The notes: a model not told the origin generated them from the sequence alone. Counted from the first letter of the stretch, positions 1 to 7,159 are shown. The stretch is DNA of 15,477 nt from Fluviicola sp. (GCF_030151805.1 NZ_JASLCN010000245.1:1-15477); one strand, 5' to 3'. Program-made: numbers and translations.

Positions 1-27
1 GGGTTTTCTCTTTTATATTTGTTCCTG

Positions 28-486
28 TCAGAAACCTCTTTTCTTTTTGATTTCCTCGATAAAATCAGTTAGTTGCTTTTTATCTGAAAAGTAGATTGCA
101 ATGTTTGTTTCCATTGTACTTTTCCCTCCTGATTTTTCATAAATCGTAGAAGAAACTTTATCCAGATCGGTCAAGACCTTACACGAATACATTTCACCGT
201 ATGTATTCAAATATTCAATCTTAAACACGTTGTCGGTAATGACTTTTACGGAAACTTTACGCACATTGATCTCGTGGATTACTCCATCACCCCTCTTTCT
301 CAAAACGGTCACATACAAGTCATCACCCACTATTTTCTGATGGTATTCCAACGTTGTCCCATTGATTTCCATTGAAAAACATTTGGGTCCCTGAATCGTG
401 ACCGATTTACCATAATAGTTGATTACTTCCTGGGCGTTCAGGAGATGAAAGCTCGCCAGGCAGAGGCAAAAAAGAATACTTTTCAT
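28..486 (-). CDS. small exported protein of unknown function
   Basis: A 152-residue protein that I do not recognise. The first 19 or so residues form a clear Sec signal peptide: Lys2, a hydrophobic run (ILFCLCLASFHLL) and an N-A-Q junction that would suit signal peptidase I, so cleavage near residue 18-19 is expected. There is no lipobox Cys at the junction. The mature part is about 133 residues, rich in Lys, Val and Ile, with alternating hydrophobic stretches that suggest beta strands and a charged helix at the end (DFIEEIKKKRGF). No membrane span follows the signal, so the product is probably periplasmic or secreted. The ATG at 484-486 is directly followed by the signal peptide, which supports this start. 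It lies downstream of the exonuclease gene on the same strand, across a gap of 107 bases in which I see no clear TAnnTTTG box. Confidence 0.75.
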   Translation of the reverse strand: MKSILFCLCLASFHLLNAQEVINYYGKSVTIQGPKCFSMEINGTTLEYHQKIVGDDLYVTVLRKRGDGVIHEINVRKVSVKVITDNVFKIEYLNTYGEMYSCKVLTDLDKVSSTIYEKSGGKSTMETNIAIYFSDKKQLTDFIEEIKKKRGF

Positions 487-593
487 AAGTAGTTTTAATA
501 ATATACAGCTAAGTAAGTAAAAAATATGCTTGTTGCCTGATTAAAATAGTACCTTCTTTTTTGAATCCTACTTTTTTCCGAGGCGATGAAAAA

Positions 594-1334
594 TTATTCT
601 TTCACGTAGATTTCTCCTTCATCCACCAATGGTTCTCCGTTCATTCTCAGAAATAGCTGGATCAAGGCAATAACATCCTTCTCGCAATAAATGCGAATGC
701 GGTTCAAATCCTGTTCTTCGTAGTATACACGCGCAACATCTGCACCTGAAATATCATCTTTTGGAGTCGGGATTTTAAACACATGACACAACAAAGCCAG
801 GCTGGTATACGCTTTATAATCTCCGAATTTCCACAATTCCATCGTATCCAAATGTTGGATTTCCCAAGGCTTTTTCCCGGCTAAGTTCAATACATTCGGA
901 AGCCCGATACCGTGAATCAATAATCTTCTGCAGATAAACGGGATATCGAATTCCTTTGAGTTGTGTCCGCACAGCACATGTTTCGGAGAGTTGTAATTAT
1001 TTTCAAGCAGCCGCACAAACTGGCGAAGTAATGTTTCTTCATCATCGTGTGCAAAAGAAGTCATTCGAATGGATCTTCCGGTAGCCGAATGATGAACAAA
1101 TCCGACGGAAATACAGACGATCTTTCCGAATTCGGCGTAAATTCCCGCCTTTTCATTGTACACATCTTCTTTCGTTTTGTTCTCGGTCAGATAACGCGCA
1201 TTCTTCGAGTCAAATAATTTCGTGGTTTCCTCCTCCAGATCCGTATAATGATACACTTCCGGAACCGTTTCGATATCTAAAAAAAGGATCTTATCCAATT
1301 GGCTTAAGTCAAGCATGTTTTTTTGTTTTTCCAT
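594..1334 (-). CDS. predicted 3'-5' exonuclease, PolB-like DEDDy family
   Basis: A 246-residue DnaQ-fold nuclease of the family related to the proofreading domain of B-family polymerases. It should remove nucleotides from DNA or RNA 3' ends using two metal ions. The acidic motifs are visible: FLDIET with Asp20 and Glu22 (Exo I), GHNSKEFDIPF ending at Asp130 (Exo II), and Y216-C-E-K-D220, the YxxxD form of Exo III that defines the DEDDy subgroup. No polymerase domain is attached, and the length matches stand-alone members of the family. The substrate in vivo cannot be told from sequence. I keep the first ATG (1332-1334). A second Met at residue 7 (MLDLSQ) is also possible, as it lies just before the core fold. 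A TAnnTTTG-type box ends only 10 bases upstream of the first ATG, so the mRNA leader would be very short. The gene is divergent from msrC. Confidence 0.9.
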   Translation of the reverse strand: MEKQKNMLDLSQLDKILFLDIETVPEVYHYTDLEEETTKLFDSKNARYLTENKTKEDVYNEKAGIYAEFGKIVCISVGFVHHSATGRSIRMTSFAHDDEETLLRQFVRLLENNYNSPKHVLCGHNSKEFDIPFICRRLLIHGIGLPNVLNLAGKKPWEIQHLDTMELWKFGDYKAYTSLALLCHVFKIPTPKDDISGADVARVYYEEQDLNRIRIYCEKDVIALIQLFLRMNGEPLVDEGEIYVKE

Positions 1335-1344
1335 TTAAGTTATG

Positions 1345-1352
1345 CAAAAATA
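1345..1352 (-). promoter_or_regulatory. candidate -7 box for the exonuclease gene
   Basis: The minus strand reads TATTTTTG, which fits the Bacteroidota -7 consensus TAnnTTTG. It ends 10 bases before the ATG of the exonuclease gene. I see no good TTG at the usual -33 distance, and the region is AT-rich, so the match could be chance. Confidence 0.4.
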
Positions 1353-1403
1353 TCATTTCGCAAAATGGTTTTTTTTGATTTTTTTCCCGAAAGAATTCAT
1401 TTT

Positions 1404-1435
1404 TTGCGCTTAAGGAATAGGATTCCTTACCTTTG
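1404..1435 (+). promoter_or_regulatory. promoter of the msrC operon
   Basis: TTG at 1404-1406 (in a run of six T) and TACCTTTG at 1428-1435 form a Bacteroidota-type sigma factor promoter with a 21-base spacer. Transcription would start near 1441, giving a leader of about 180 bases before the msrC ATG, much longer than at the other promoters here. The spacer and the first two bases of the -7 box are covered by a perfect inverted repeat. Confidence 0.65.
1411..1429. promoter_or_regulatory. perfect inverted repeat in the msrC promoter spacer, possible operator
   Basis: TAAGGAATAGGATTCCTTA: two perfect 8-base arms around AGG. It fills the spacer between the -33 and -7 elements and overlaps the first two bases of the -7 box. 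A dimeric regulator bound here would block RNA polymerase. I do not recognise the site as that of a known regulator. Confidence 0.5.
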
Positions 1436-1497
1436 TCGAATTACTATCCTGAAAAAGAATGATCGTGTTTTTAAATGAGATCTTTTCTGGTCTGAAA

Positions 1498-1560
1498 GGT
1501 TGAAAGTGTTTAAGAGTTCAAAAAATCATTGAACTGTTTAACTTTTGAAAACCTTGAACC
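1498..1560. repeat. imperfect palindromic repeat of the TTCAA/TTGAA family, copy A
   Basis: An imperfect palindrome at 1498-1553. The core is AGTTCAA (1515-1521), a 7-base loop and TTGAACT (1529-1535), and weaker pairing extends outward to GGTT (1498-1501) and AACC (1550-1553). A further TTGAACC follows at 1554-1560. It lies in the long msrC leader, so it would form an RNA hairpin there. Its words GTTGAAA, GTGTTTAA and ATTGAACT recur in the same order in copy B near 14860-14924. Confidence 0.6.
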
Positions 1561-1622
1561 AACTTATAGATCAGAAGACATGAAATTTTCCCGGAACTCA
1601 GGATAACTATTTATTGTAATTC

Positions 1623-2105
1623 ATGGCAGAAGAATTATTAATCGCACAATCTTCGAAGGAAGAAAAATACCGTGTTTTGCTCCCCCAGGTGAAAGCACTT
1701 TGCACCGGTGAACCCAATTTAGTGGCAAATCTTGCTAATACAGCTTCTGCCCTGAAAATGACTTTTGATTTCTTTTGGATCGGGTTTTACCTGGTTGAAA
1801 ATGACGAACTGGTTTTAGGGCCGTTTCAGGGACCGATTGCCTGTACCCGGATTGCATTCGGAAAAGGTGTTTGCGGTTCTGCCTGGAAACAAAACGAAAC
1901 GTTGGTCGTTCCGGATGTCGATGCGTTTCCCGGACATATTGCCTGTTCGAGCGACAGTAAAAGCGAAATTGTAGTTCCTATCCGTAAAAATGGTCAGATT
2001 GTTGCTATTTTGGACGTCGATAGTGCTGCGTTGAATGATTTTGATCAGGTAGATGCTATCCATTTAAACGAACTTTGCGAATGGCTCGGTACTCACTGTT
2101 TTTAG
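1623..2105 (+). CDS. msrC: free methionine-(R)-sulfoxide reductase (GAF domain)
   Basis: A 160-residue single GAF-domain protein. The enzyme reduces free L-methionine-(R)-sulfoxide to methionine in the cytoplasm, using thioredoxin-type electrons, and so repairs oxidised methionine. The family signature is very clear: LVLGPFQGPIACTRIAFGKG, CGSAW, then VPDVDAFPGHIACSSDSKSE. The three redox cysteines are present at 74, 84 and 108, with the same spacing as in the E. coli enzyme (84, 94, 118). Length is normal for the family. The ATG at 1623 starts the conserved N-terminus, and no better start lies upstream in frame. It is the first gene of a three-gene run: its end overlaps the next gene by 25 bases. 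The promoter near 1404-1435 has a spacer palindrome, so control at that point is possible. Confidence 0.96.
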   Translation: MAEELLIAQSSKEEKYRVLLPQVKALCTGEPNLVANLANTASALKMTFDFFWIGFYLVENDELVLGPFQGPIACTRIAFGKGVCGSAWKQNETLVVPDVDAFPGHIACSSDSKSEIVVPIRKNGQIVAILDVDSAALNDFDQVDAIHLNELCEWLGTHCF

Positions 2106-3619
2106 GCATTTTCTTCTTCTTATTGTTTGGTTGCGCGGAAATTATTCCCTTAACCGGAGGGCCGGCCGATGATCGTGCTGCCAGACCTGTTGAAGGGTCT
2201 CAAAATCCGGAGCAGGGAGCTTTGCATGTCAATCAACAGGAATTGCGCGTCCGTTTTGACGAGTATTTCACCCTGAATGACCCGTCGAATACCGCAGTTA
2301 TGAACCCGAACGCAGGAAAACTGGATATTACGTCGAACAAACGCGATGTAACCATTAAATGGGACGGAGCGCTGAAACCCAATACAACATACATCATTCA
2401 ACTCAACGGAACGATCAAGGATCTGAATGAGAAGAACGATACGATTCATCAATTTGTTTTCTCCACCGGAGATCAGATCGACTCGCTAAAAATACGCGGA
2501 GTGATCACGGATGGATTCTCCAACAAACCCTGCAATGGATTTACGGTCGGATTGTATGATTCGGTGAGCGATCCGTACAAAATTACGCCGGTTTACATCT
2601 GTAAAAGTGATGCAAAGGGCGAATTCGAATTCTCTTATTTAAAGGCAGGGAATTATCAATTGTTTGCCTATATGGATTCGAATAAAGACCGGCTTCCTTC
2701 CATCGGGGAAGACCTCGCGTATTCCAGCGGAATGATCTCCAGCAGCGACACTACGTTTTACCATCTCCTGGCTTCCAAACCAAAAAATCCGGTAAAAAAA
2801 CTGCAAATAAAATCGTTGAATCCGGGAATGGCTTTTGCTTACGGAAAGGAGATTAACGACTCCCAACTCGTCATTAATTCCGAACCCATTCGAATCATCA
2901 AACGTTTCGAAACAGATTCTGTTTTATTGGCCTTGCCGATCGTTGAAAATGACGTGTATCTGTTTACAGACGGAACGGATACGATCACGAAGATCATTCC
3001 GCTCAAAGACCGGAAAAAGAACTTTTCGATTACGAGCAAAGCATATAAAGGTTCCTGGACTCTTGGCGACACACTCCTTTTTGAAACCAATGAACTGATT
3101 GAAAGCATGGACACTTCCCGGATTGTTGCGGAAGACAAAACAAAAATCAAGGTCGATTACCAGTATGTGCTTTCGGGAAATCAATTACAGATCATTCCGA
3201 AATCAAACATTTCTTTTGATTTGCTGATCAATTTCAAAACGGGTGCTTTGAAAGGAATATCCAATACGAATGATTCTGTCAAAGTGGAATTGAAGACACT
3301 GCGTCTTTCCGATTTGTCCAATTTAAAGTTGAATGTCTCCGATTTAAAAGGAGATTGGATTGTTCAATTAATGGATGGTGCGAGTGTTGTGCGGACATCC
3401 TTCAAATCAGAGTCAGACACCGTGGTTTCATGGCAGCAGCTCATTCCCGCAGTTTACCAAATCCGCTGTATCCGGGACGAAAACAAAAACCGGAAATGGG
3501 ATGCCGGAAACTGGGAGAAACGATCCCAACCGGAGCAAGTTGTGCGGTTCAACCTGAAATCAAAATTGCGCCCGAACTGGGACATCGAGGAAACACTGGA
3601 AATGGAACCGGATGAGTGA
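2081..3619 (+). CDS. Ig-like (SbsA/Big_5-type) lipoprotein
   Basis: A 512-residue envelope lipoprotein counted from ATG 2081. A TTG two codons upstream (2075) is possible but less likely. The signal is hydrophobic and ends in the lipobox LFGC, with Cys18 as the lipidated residue, then AEIIPLTGGPADD; a TGGPxD segment just after the Cys is usual in Bacteroidota proteins of this type. Residues about 45-130 form the SbsA-like Ig domain (RVRFDEYF, LKPNTTYIIQLNGTIKD, FVFSTGD). About 136-220 looks like a carboxypeptidase-regulatory-like beta domain, and the rest is beta-rich. Two loops, MDSNKDRLPSIGED near 199-211 and RDENKNRKWDAG near 465-476, resemble DxNxD calcium loops. The exact role is unknown. 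The start lies inside msrC, and the end overlaps the next gene by 8 bases, so translational coupling is likely. Confidence 0.88.
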   Translation: MARYSLFLGIFFFLLFGCAEIIPLTGGPADDRAARPVEGSQNPEQGALHVNQQELRVRFDEYFTLNDPSNTAVMNPNAGKLDITSNKRDVTIKWDGALKPNTTYIIQLNGTIKDLNEKNDTIHQFVFSTGDQIDSLKIRGVITDGFSNKPCNGFTVGLYDSVSDPYKITPVYICKSDAKGEFEFSYLKAGNYQLFAYMDSNKDRLPSIGEDLAYSSGMISSSDTTFYHLLASKPKNPVKKLQIKSLNPGMAFAYGKEINDSQLVINSEPIRIIKRFETDSVLLALPIVENDVYLFTDGTDTITKIIPLKDRKKNFSITSKAYKGSWTLGDTLLFETNELIESMDTSRIVAEDKTKIKVDYQYVLSGNQLQIIPKSNISFDLLINFKTGALKGISNTNDSVKVELKTLRLSDLSNLKLNVSDLKGDWIVQLMDGASVVRTSFKSESDTVVSWQQLIPAVYQIRCIRDENKNRKWDAGNWEKRSQPEQVVRFNLKSKLRPNWDIEETLEMEPDE

Positions 3620-4781
3620 TTCTTTTGAGAAAACCTTTAGTAAGTGGCGGATTTATCTCGCGTTGCTGATCGGACTTTCCATTTCAGGAGGGATTCTCAT
3701 TTACAGTTTCACCCGGACCGAATTTCACGAAGTTGAAAAAGGAAAAGGACAATTCACCTGGAAAGACACCAATAAAAACAAGAAGATCGATTATTCCCAT
3801 AAGGATGAATTCTTTCCTTCCAAAGCCGGAAATTTCGAGCAAAAATCAGCCTGGCAGGTGCTTTCCGATATTTCGTGGAATGGCACGACCTTCTGTTGGA
3901 TTTTCCTGGCATTACTCGGAATGGTGGGACGCGATCTCGGCTACATGATCCGCATCCGGATTCTGACCAAAAAACAATTAACCTGGACTCAGGCCTTTCA
4001 TGTCATCATGCTTTGGGAGTTTGCTTCTGCTTTGGCTCCGGGAGTTATGAGCGGCGCAACCGTTGCGATGTTTATTCTCAACCGGGAAAAAATTGCTCTG
4101 GGAAGAGCCACTGCCATTGTTATTCTCACCGCTTTTCTCGACAATTTGTTTTACGTTGTCGTCATCCCGTTGTTGTTTTTGTTCATTCCGTCCGATCAAT
4201 TATTTCCTTCAACGGGAAATGAATCCATGATGACCCTTTTCTGGACCGGCTTCTCGATTTTTGCTTTGCTTTGCCTGGTGCTGTTTTCAAGCATTGTGCT
4301 TTATCCGAAACTGGTTTTTCACCTGCTTACTTTTTTCACCCGGATTCCCTTTCTCAAACGTTTTCAAAAAGGAGCCGAAAAAACCGGAAACGATGTCAGC
4401 GAGACTGCTGTTCAAATGCGGCGCGAACCGCTTTCATTCTGGTTGCAAGCATTCGGAGCAACGGTTTTTTCCTGGTCTTCCCGTTTCCTGGTAATCAATT
4501 TCATTATGCAGGCTTTTTTAAGCCTGGGATTCCTGCAGCAAGTTCAGATTTTCTCCAAGCAATTCGTCCTGTGGATGTTTCTCCGGATTTCCCCGACTCC
4601 CGGTGGAAGCGGTGTTGCCGAATGGGCTTTCGGGGAATTACTCTCCGAATTCAGCACGAGTATTATTCTGTTGGGAACCATGGCCGTCCTGTGGCGTTTG
4701 ATCTCTTATTTCCCCTATTTGATCATCGGTTCCATCATTCTTCCGCGTTGGTTATCGAAACAGGGAAAAACAAAAGACTAA
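3612..4781 (+). CDS. UPF0104 / lysylphosphatidylglycerol synthase-type flippase-like membrane protein
   Basis: A 389-residue polytopic inner-membrane protein of the family that forms the membrane part of MprF (PF03706, UPF0104). Members are thought to move or handle lipids, but the substrate here is unknown. The family marker SPTPGGSGVAE lies at residues 327-337, followed by a W-R-x-x-S-Y-F-P-Y segment at 361-369. About eight hydrophobic segments can be seen, the first at residues 14-32. Between segments 1 and 2 is a polar insert of about 55 residues (36-90), with KDTNKNKKID at 51-60, which resembles a calcium-binding loop. No soluble aminoacyl-transferase domain follows, so this is not a complete MprF. 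The ATG at 3612 overlaps the end of the lipoprotein gene by 8 bases. The same motif type in the two adjacent proteins hints at a joint envelope function. Confidence 0.88.
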   Translation: MSDSFEKTFSKWRIYLALLIGLSISGGILIYSFTRTEFHEVEKGKGQFTWKDTNKNKKIDYSHKDEFFPSKAGNFEQKSAWQVLSDISWNGTTFCWIFLALLGMVGRDLGYMIRIRILTKKQLTWTQAFHVIMLWEFASALAPGVMSGATVAMFILNREKIALGRATAIVILTAFLDNLFYVVVIPLLFLFIPSDQLFPSTGNESMMTLFWTGFSIFALLCLVLFSSIVLYPKLVFHLLTFFTRIPFLKRFQKGAEKTGNDVSETAVQMRREPLSFWLQAFGATVFSWSSRFLVINFIMQAFLSLGFLQQVQIFSKQFVLWMFLRISPTPGGSGVAEWAFGELLSEFSTSIILLGTMAVLWRLISYFPYLIIGSIILPRWLSKQGKTKD

Positions 4782-4809
4782 ATCGTTTTGACGGCTTTCA
4801 AAAAAATCC

Positions 4810-4838
4810 TTGAATTTCCGATATTATTCCTATCTTTG
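4810..4838 (+). promoter_or_regulatory. promoter of prs-rplY
   Basis: TTG at 4810-4812 and TATCTTTG at 4831-4838, with an 18-base spacer, match the Bacteroidota -33/-7 consensus well. The -7 box ends 22 bases before the prs ATG, giving a leader of roughly 16 bases. It also shows that the in-frame TTG at 4810 is a promoter element and not the translation start. Confidence 0.75.
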
Positions 4839-4860
4839 CGCTCTTAAAACGGTAAAAATC

Positions 4861-5796
4861 ATGTCTTACGGCGTAAAAATTTTTGCAGGAAGAGCATCGA
4901 AAGTGCTTGCTGAACAGATAGCTACCAAGTTTGGTGCTAGTTTGGGTGATGTAAATGTAACTGAATTCAGTGATGGTGAATTTCAACCGTCATTTGAAGA
5001 AACAGTACGTGGTCAGGATGTTTTTATTGTTCAGTCTACTATGCCTCCGACAGAAAACCTGTTTGAGTTGTTGTTGATGGTGGATGCTGCAAAGCGTGCT
5101 TCGGCTCGTAAAATCATTGCGGTTATTCCTTATTTCGGTTTTGCACGTCAGGATCGTAAGGATAAGCCACGTGTTGCTATCGGTGCAAAACTGGTTGCAA
5201 ACATGTTGATGGCAGCAGGTGTAGACCGTGTTATGACAATGGATTTACACGCTGATCAGATTCAGGGATTCTTCGAAGTTCCGGTTGATCATTTATTTGC
5301 ATCGACTTTGTTCTTCAACGAAATGAAGGCTTTGGACAACGGTAACCTGATCATGGCTGCTCCGGATGCCGGTGGTGCGAAAAGAGCAAATGCGTATGCT
5401 AAAAAACTGGATACCGGTTTAGCAATTTGCCACAAGCACCGTAAGAAAGCAAATGAAGTTGCTGAAATGACTGTTATCGGAGACGTAGCAGGAAAAGACG
5501 TTATTTTGATTGACGATATGTGTGACACAGCAGGAACTTTGACAAAGGCAGCTGAGTTGTTCATTGATAAAGGAGCAAAAAGTGTTCGCGCGTTCTGTAC
5601 ACACGCTGTGTTGTCGGGACCTGCATACGAACGCATTAACAACTCCAAACTAACAGAATTGATCGTAACAGATACGATTCCGTTGAAAGAGAAAAGTGAC
5701 AAGATTCGTGTGATTACCGTAGCAGATCTATTCGCAGATGTGATTGATCGCCTGGTTAAAAACGAATCAATTAGTACGCATTTTATAATTTCATAA
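4861..5796 (+). CDS. prs: ribose-phosphate pyrophosphokinase (PRPP synthetase)
   Basis: A 311-residue class I PRPP synthetase. It transfers pyrophosphate from ATP to ribose 5-phosphate, making PRPP for purine, pyrimidine, histidine, tryptophan and NAD synthesis in the cytoplasm. Visible motifs are FSDGEFQPSFEETVRGQDVF (36-55), YFGFARQDRK (91-100), the metal site MDLHADQIQGFF with Asp128 and His130, the flexible loop near 190-208, and the PRPP loop IDDMCDTAGT (217-226). Length is typical. I chose ATG 4861: the reading frame is open further upstream, but that part covers the promoter and is not conserved. Two small hairpins and 71 bases separate it from rplY, with no terminator, so the two genes probably share a transcript. 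Confidence 0.98.
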   Translation: MSYGVKIFAGRASKVLAEQIATKFGASLGDVNVTEFSDGEFQPSFEETVRGQDVFIVQSTMPPTENLFELLLMVDAAKRASARKIIAVIPYFGFARQDRKDKPRVAIGAKLVANMLMAAGVDRVMTMDLHADQIQGFFEVPVDHLFASTLFFNEMKALDNGNLIMAAPDAGGAKRANAYAKKLDTGLAICHKHRKKANEVAEMTVIGDVAGKDVILIDDMCDTAGTLTKAAELFIDKGAKSVRAFCTHAVLSGPAYERINNSKLTELIVTDTIPLKEKSDKIRVITVADLFADVIDRLVKNESISTHFIIS

Positions 5797-5803
5797 AATA
5801 AGA

Positions 5804-5841
5804 AGAAGCATTGCTTCTGATAATAACCCACTGAGAAGTGG
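5804..5841 (+). promoter_or_regulatory. two tandem short hairpins between prs and rplY
   Basis: AGAAGC-ATT-GCTTCT (5804-5818) and CCACT-GAGA-AGTGG (5828-5841) are two perfect stems of 6 and 5 bases in the 71-base gap. Neither is followed by a T run, so they do not look like terminators. They could mark an RNA processing or stability site that sets the ratio of the two products. Confidence 0.4.
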
Positions 5842-5867
5842 CTAAAATAAATTAAATAATAACAAAC

Positions 5868-6452
5868 ATGAAAGTAGCACAATTGAGCGGTTCGCCTCGC
5901 GCGAACGTAGGGAAGAAAGATGCTAAAGCTTTGAGAGACGCAGGACAGGTTCCATGTGTTCTTTACGGACAAGGAACTCAAACACATTTTTCTCTTCCGG
6001 ACATTAAAGTTGAAAAATTGATTTTCAATCCTGATGTATTCAAAATTGAATTGGACATCGACGGTAAAAAGTCGAATGCAATTATCCAGGAGATTCAACA
6101 AAATCCGATTACTGACAAAGTAGTACACATTGATTTCTTGGAACTAGATGAAAAGAAACCAGTTAAAGTTGCTTTACCGGTACGTTTAACGGGAGCTTCT
6201 CGCGGTGTATTAGCAGGAGGTCGTTTGATGCAGGTTTTCCGTCGTTTACGTGTAGTTGGTCTTCCAACTGATTTGCCTGAGGCAATCGTAATCGATATTA
6301 CAAAATTGCGTATCGGTCAATCTGTTCGTGTAAAAGATTTGGAGAATGACGGTTTGGCTATCTCTGAAGCGAAAAACGCGGTAGTTGTTGCAGTTAAAAT
6401 GGCTCGTGGAGCTTCTAAAGCTGCAGAAGGTGATGACGAAGACGAAGATTAA
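5868..6452 (+). CDS. rplY: 50S ribosomal protein L25/general stress protein CTC
   Basis: A 194-residue protein of the long (TL5/CTC) form of L25, which binds 5S rRNA in the large ribosomal subunit. The N-terminal L25 domain covers about residues 1-92, with GSPRANVGKKDAKALRDAGQ and PCVLYG near 8-34 and the HIDFLELD segment at its end. The C-terminal CTC beta domain follows (VKVALPVRLTGASRGVLAGG to about 178, with the typical LRIGQSVRVKDL). The last residues are a very acidic tail (EGDDEDED), as often seen in Bacteroidota versions. Length fits the family. It follows prs by 71 bases and is closed by a strong terminator at 6477-6505. The prs-rplY order is common in bacteria and fits growth-linked expression. 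Confidence 0.97.
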   Translation: MKVAQLSGSPRANVGKKDAKALRDAGQVPCVLYGQGTQTHFSLPDIKVEKLIFNPDVFKIELDIDGKKSNAIIQEIQQNPITDKVVHIDFLELDEKKPVKVALPVRLTGASRGVLAGGRLMQVFRRLRVVGLPTDLPEAIVIDITKLRIGQSVRVKDLENDGLAISEAKNAVVVAVKMARGASKAAEGDDEDED

Positions 6453-6476
6453 GATTCTTCTTTAGATATCTAAAAC

Positions 6477-6505
6477 AAAACCCTGGCTGATAGTCAGGGT
6501 TTTTT
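6477..6505. terminator. bidirectional rho-independent terminator
   Basis: AAAACCCTGGCT-GAT-AGTCAGGGTTTT is a 12-base stem with one G-T pair, followed by six T on the plus strand. On the minus strand the same stem is followed by TTTTGTTTT. It lies between rplY (+) and a convergent small gene (-) and can end both transcripts. Confidence 0.9.
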
Positions 6506-6528
6506 GTTGGAGCAAGAATTCTTGCGGA

Positions 6529-6849
6529 TTAAAAGCTCAATGTAGAATCTTCGATATAATTCCAGGGCAGAATCATCAAACAATAAATACACATCAATAG
6601 TATGATGATCGTATTCGTCCATTTAAAAGGCAAAAGAAGAAACAACAATGAAAGCGTCGGGAGAACAATCAGATTGAGCATCTCCAGAATGTTAAAACGC
6701 TCCGTTTCATAGACAAAATAGTCTGTAACCAGGAACGATATTCCATCTATCAGGGAGTTCCATTTTTCAGAATGCAAATAAACTCCTGTTAAACAAATTC
6801 CTGAAAACAAGACGGCTATCATCAGTTTTGAAAACAAAGTCAGTTTCAT
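6529..6849 (-). CDS. small membrane protein of unknown function
   Basis: A 106-residue protein that I do not assign to a family. It has three hydrophobic segments: about residues 7-25 (LMIAVLFSGICLTGVYL), 57-73 (MLNLIVLPTLSLLFLLL) and 78-95 (NTIIILLMCIYCLMILPW). The loop between the first and second (about 26-55) is acidic and aromatic. The shape fits a small integral inner-membrane protein. The ATG at 6847-6849 has a purine-rich AGGA about 8 bases upstream, one of the few Shine-Dalgarno-like stretches in this window. It sits alone between two terminators (6477-6505 and 6959-6993), so it is probably transcribed by itself. I see no clear TAnnTTTG promoter for it. Codon use does not look odd, but a gene this small is less certain. 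Confidence 0.6.
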   Translation of the reverse strand: MKLTLFSKLMIAVLFSGICLTGVYLHSEKWNSLIDGISFLVTDYFVYETERFNILEMLNLIVLPTLSLLFLLLPFKWTNTIIILLMCIYCLMILPWNYIEDSTLSF

Positions 6850-7159
6850 AATCGGTTCCTGTTTATTGAATGCTTTGTCCTTGACTCTATATTATCTGCG
6901 GGAGAAAATGATTACATCACCTATATTTTAGGACGCTATATATTGAATTTTAGAATCCAAAAAAAACCATTTTCACTTTTCAGCAAAAATGGTCTAATTA
7001 ACTACTGATTTAGGAGTAGGTTTTAATATCTTTACCTACTTAGGTGAACCAAAGTTGGGAAGTAAATTTGGTTTTCAACCTATCGTTTTTCTCTAAAGCA
7101 GTTTTCAGTTTTTTAACCGTCAGTTTTGACGAAAAATCAATTTAGTATTCATTAAAAAG
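6850..7159. other. 310-base intergenic region between the small membrane protein and amidase genes
   Basis: No open frame here looks like a gene. The region holds a terminator for the amidase transcript (6959-6993), an inverted repeat AGTAGGT/ACCTACT (7015-7021 and 7034-7040) and a short hairpin CGTCA/TGACG (7118-7122 and 7127-7131) without a T run on its 3' side on either strand. The rest is AT-rich and must contain the promoter of the small membrane protein gene, which I could not place. Confidence 0.6.
6959..6993 (-). terminator. rho-independent terminator for the amidase transcript
   Basis: On the minus strand, ACCATTTT and AAAATGGT form an 8-base perfect stem around an 11-base loop, followed by eight T. 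It lies about 165 bases past the amidase stop codon. Confidence 0.75.

Noticed and set aside
4271..4813. A 180-codon plus-strand frame inside the UPF0104 gene
   Set aside because: It is a shifted frame of a clear membrane-protein gene, with a composition (Arg, Ser, Phe, Cys) that fits no family.
4810..4860. An upstream TTG start that would extend PRPP synthetase by 17 residues
   Set aside because: The TTG is the -33 element and the stretch contains the TATCTTTG -7 box; the conserved protein begins at ATG 4861.
5289..6128. A long (279-codon) minus-strand open frame
   Set aside because: It is antisense to prs and rplY, both certain genes; its protein is rich in Ser, Phe, Cys and Ile with no domain, as expected of a reverse-strand shadow.
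7118..7131. The CGTCA/TGACG hairpin downstream of the amidase gene as its terminator
   Set aside because: No T run follows the stem in the direction of transcription; the hairpin at 6959-6993 with eight T is a much better terminator.
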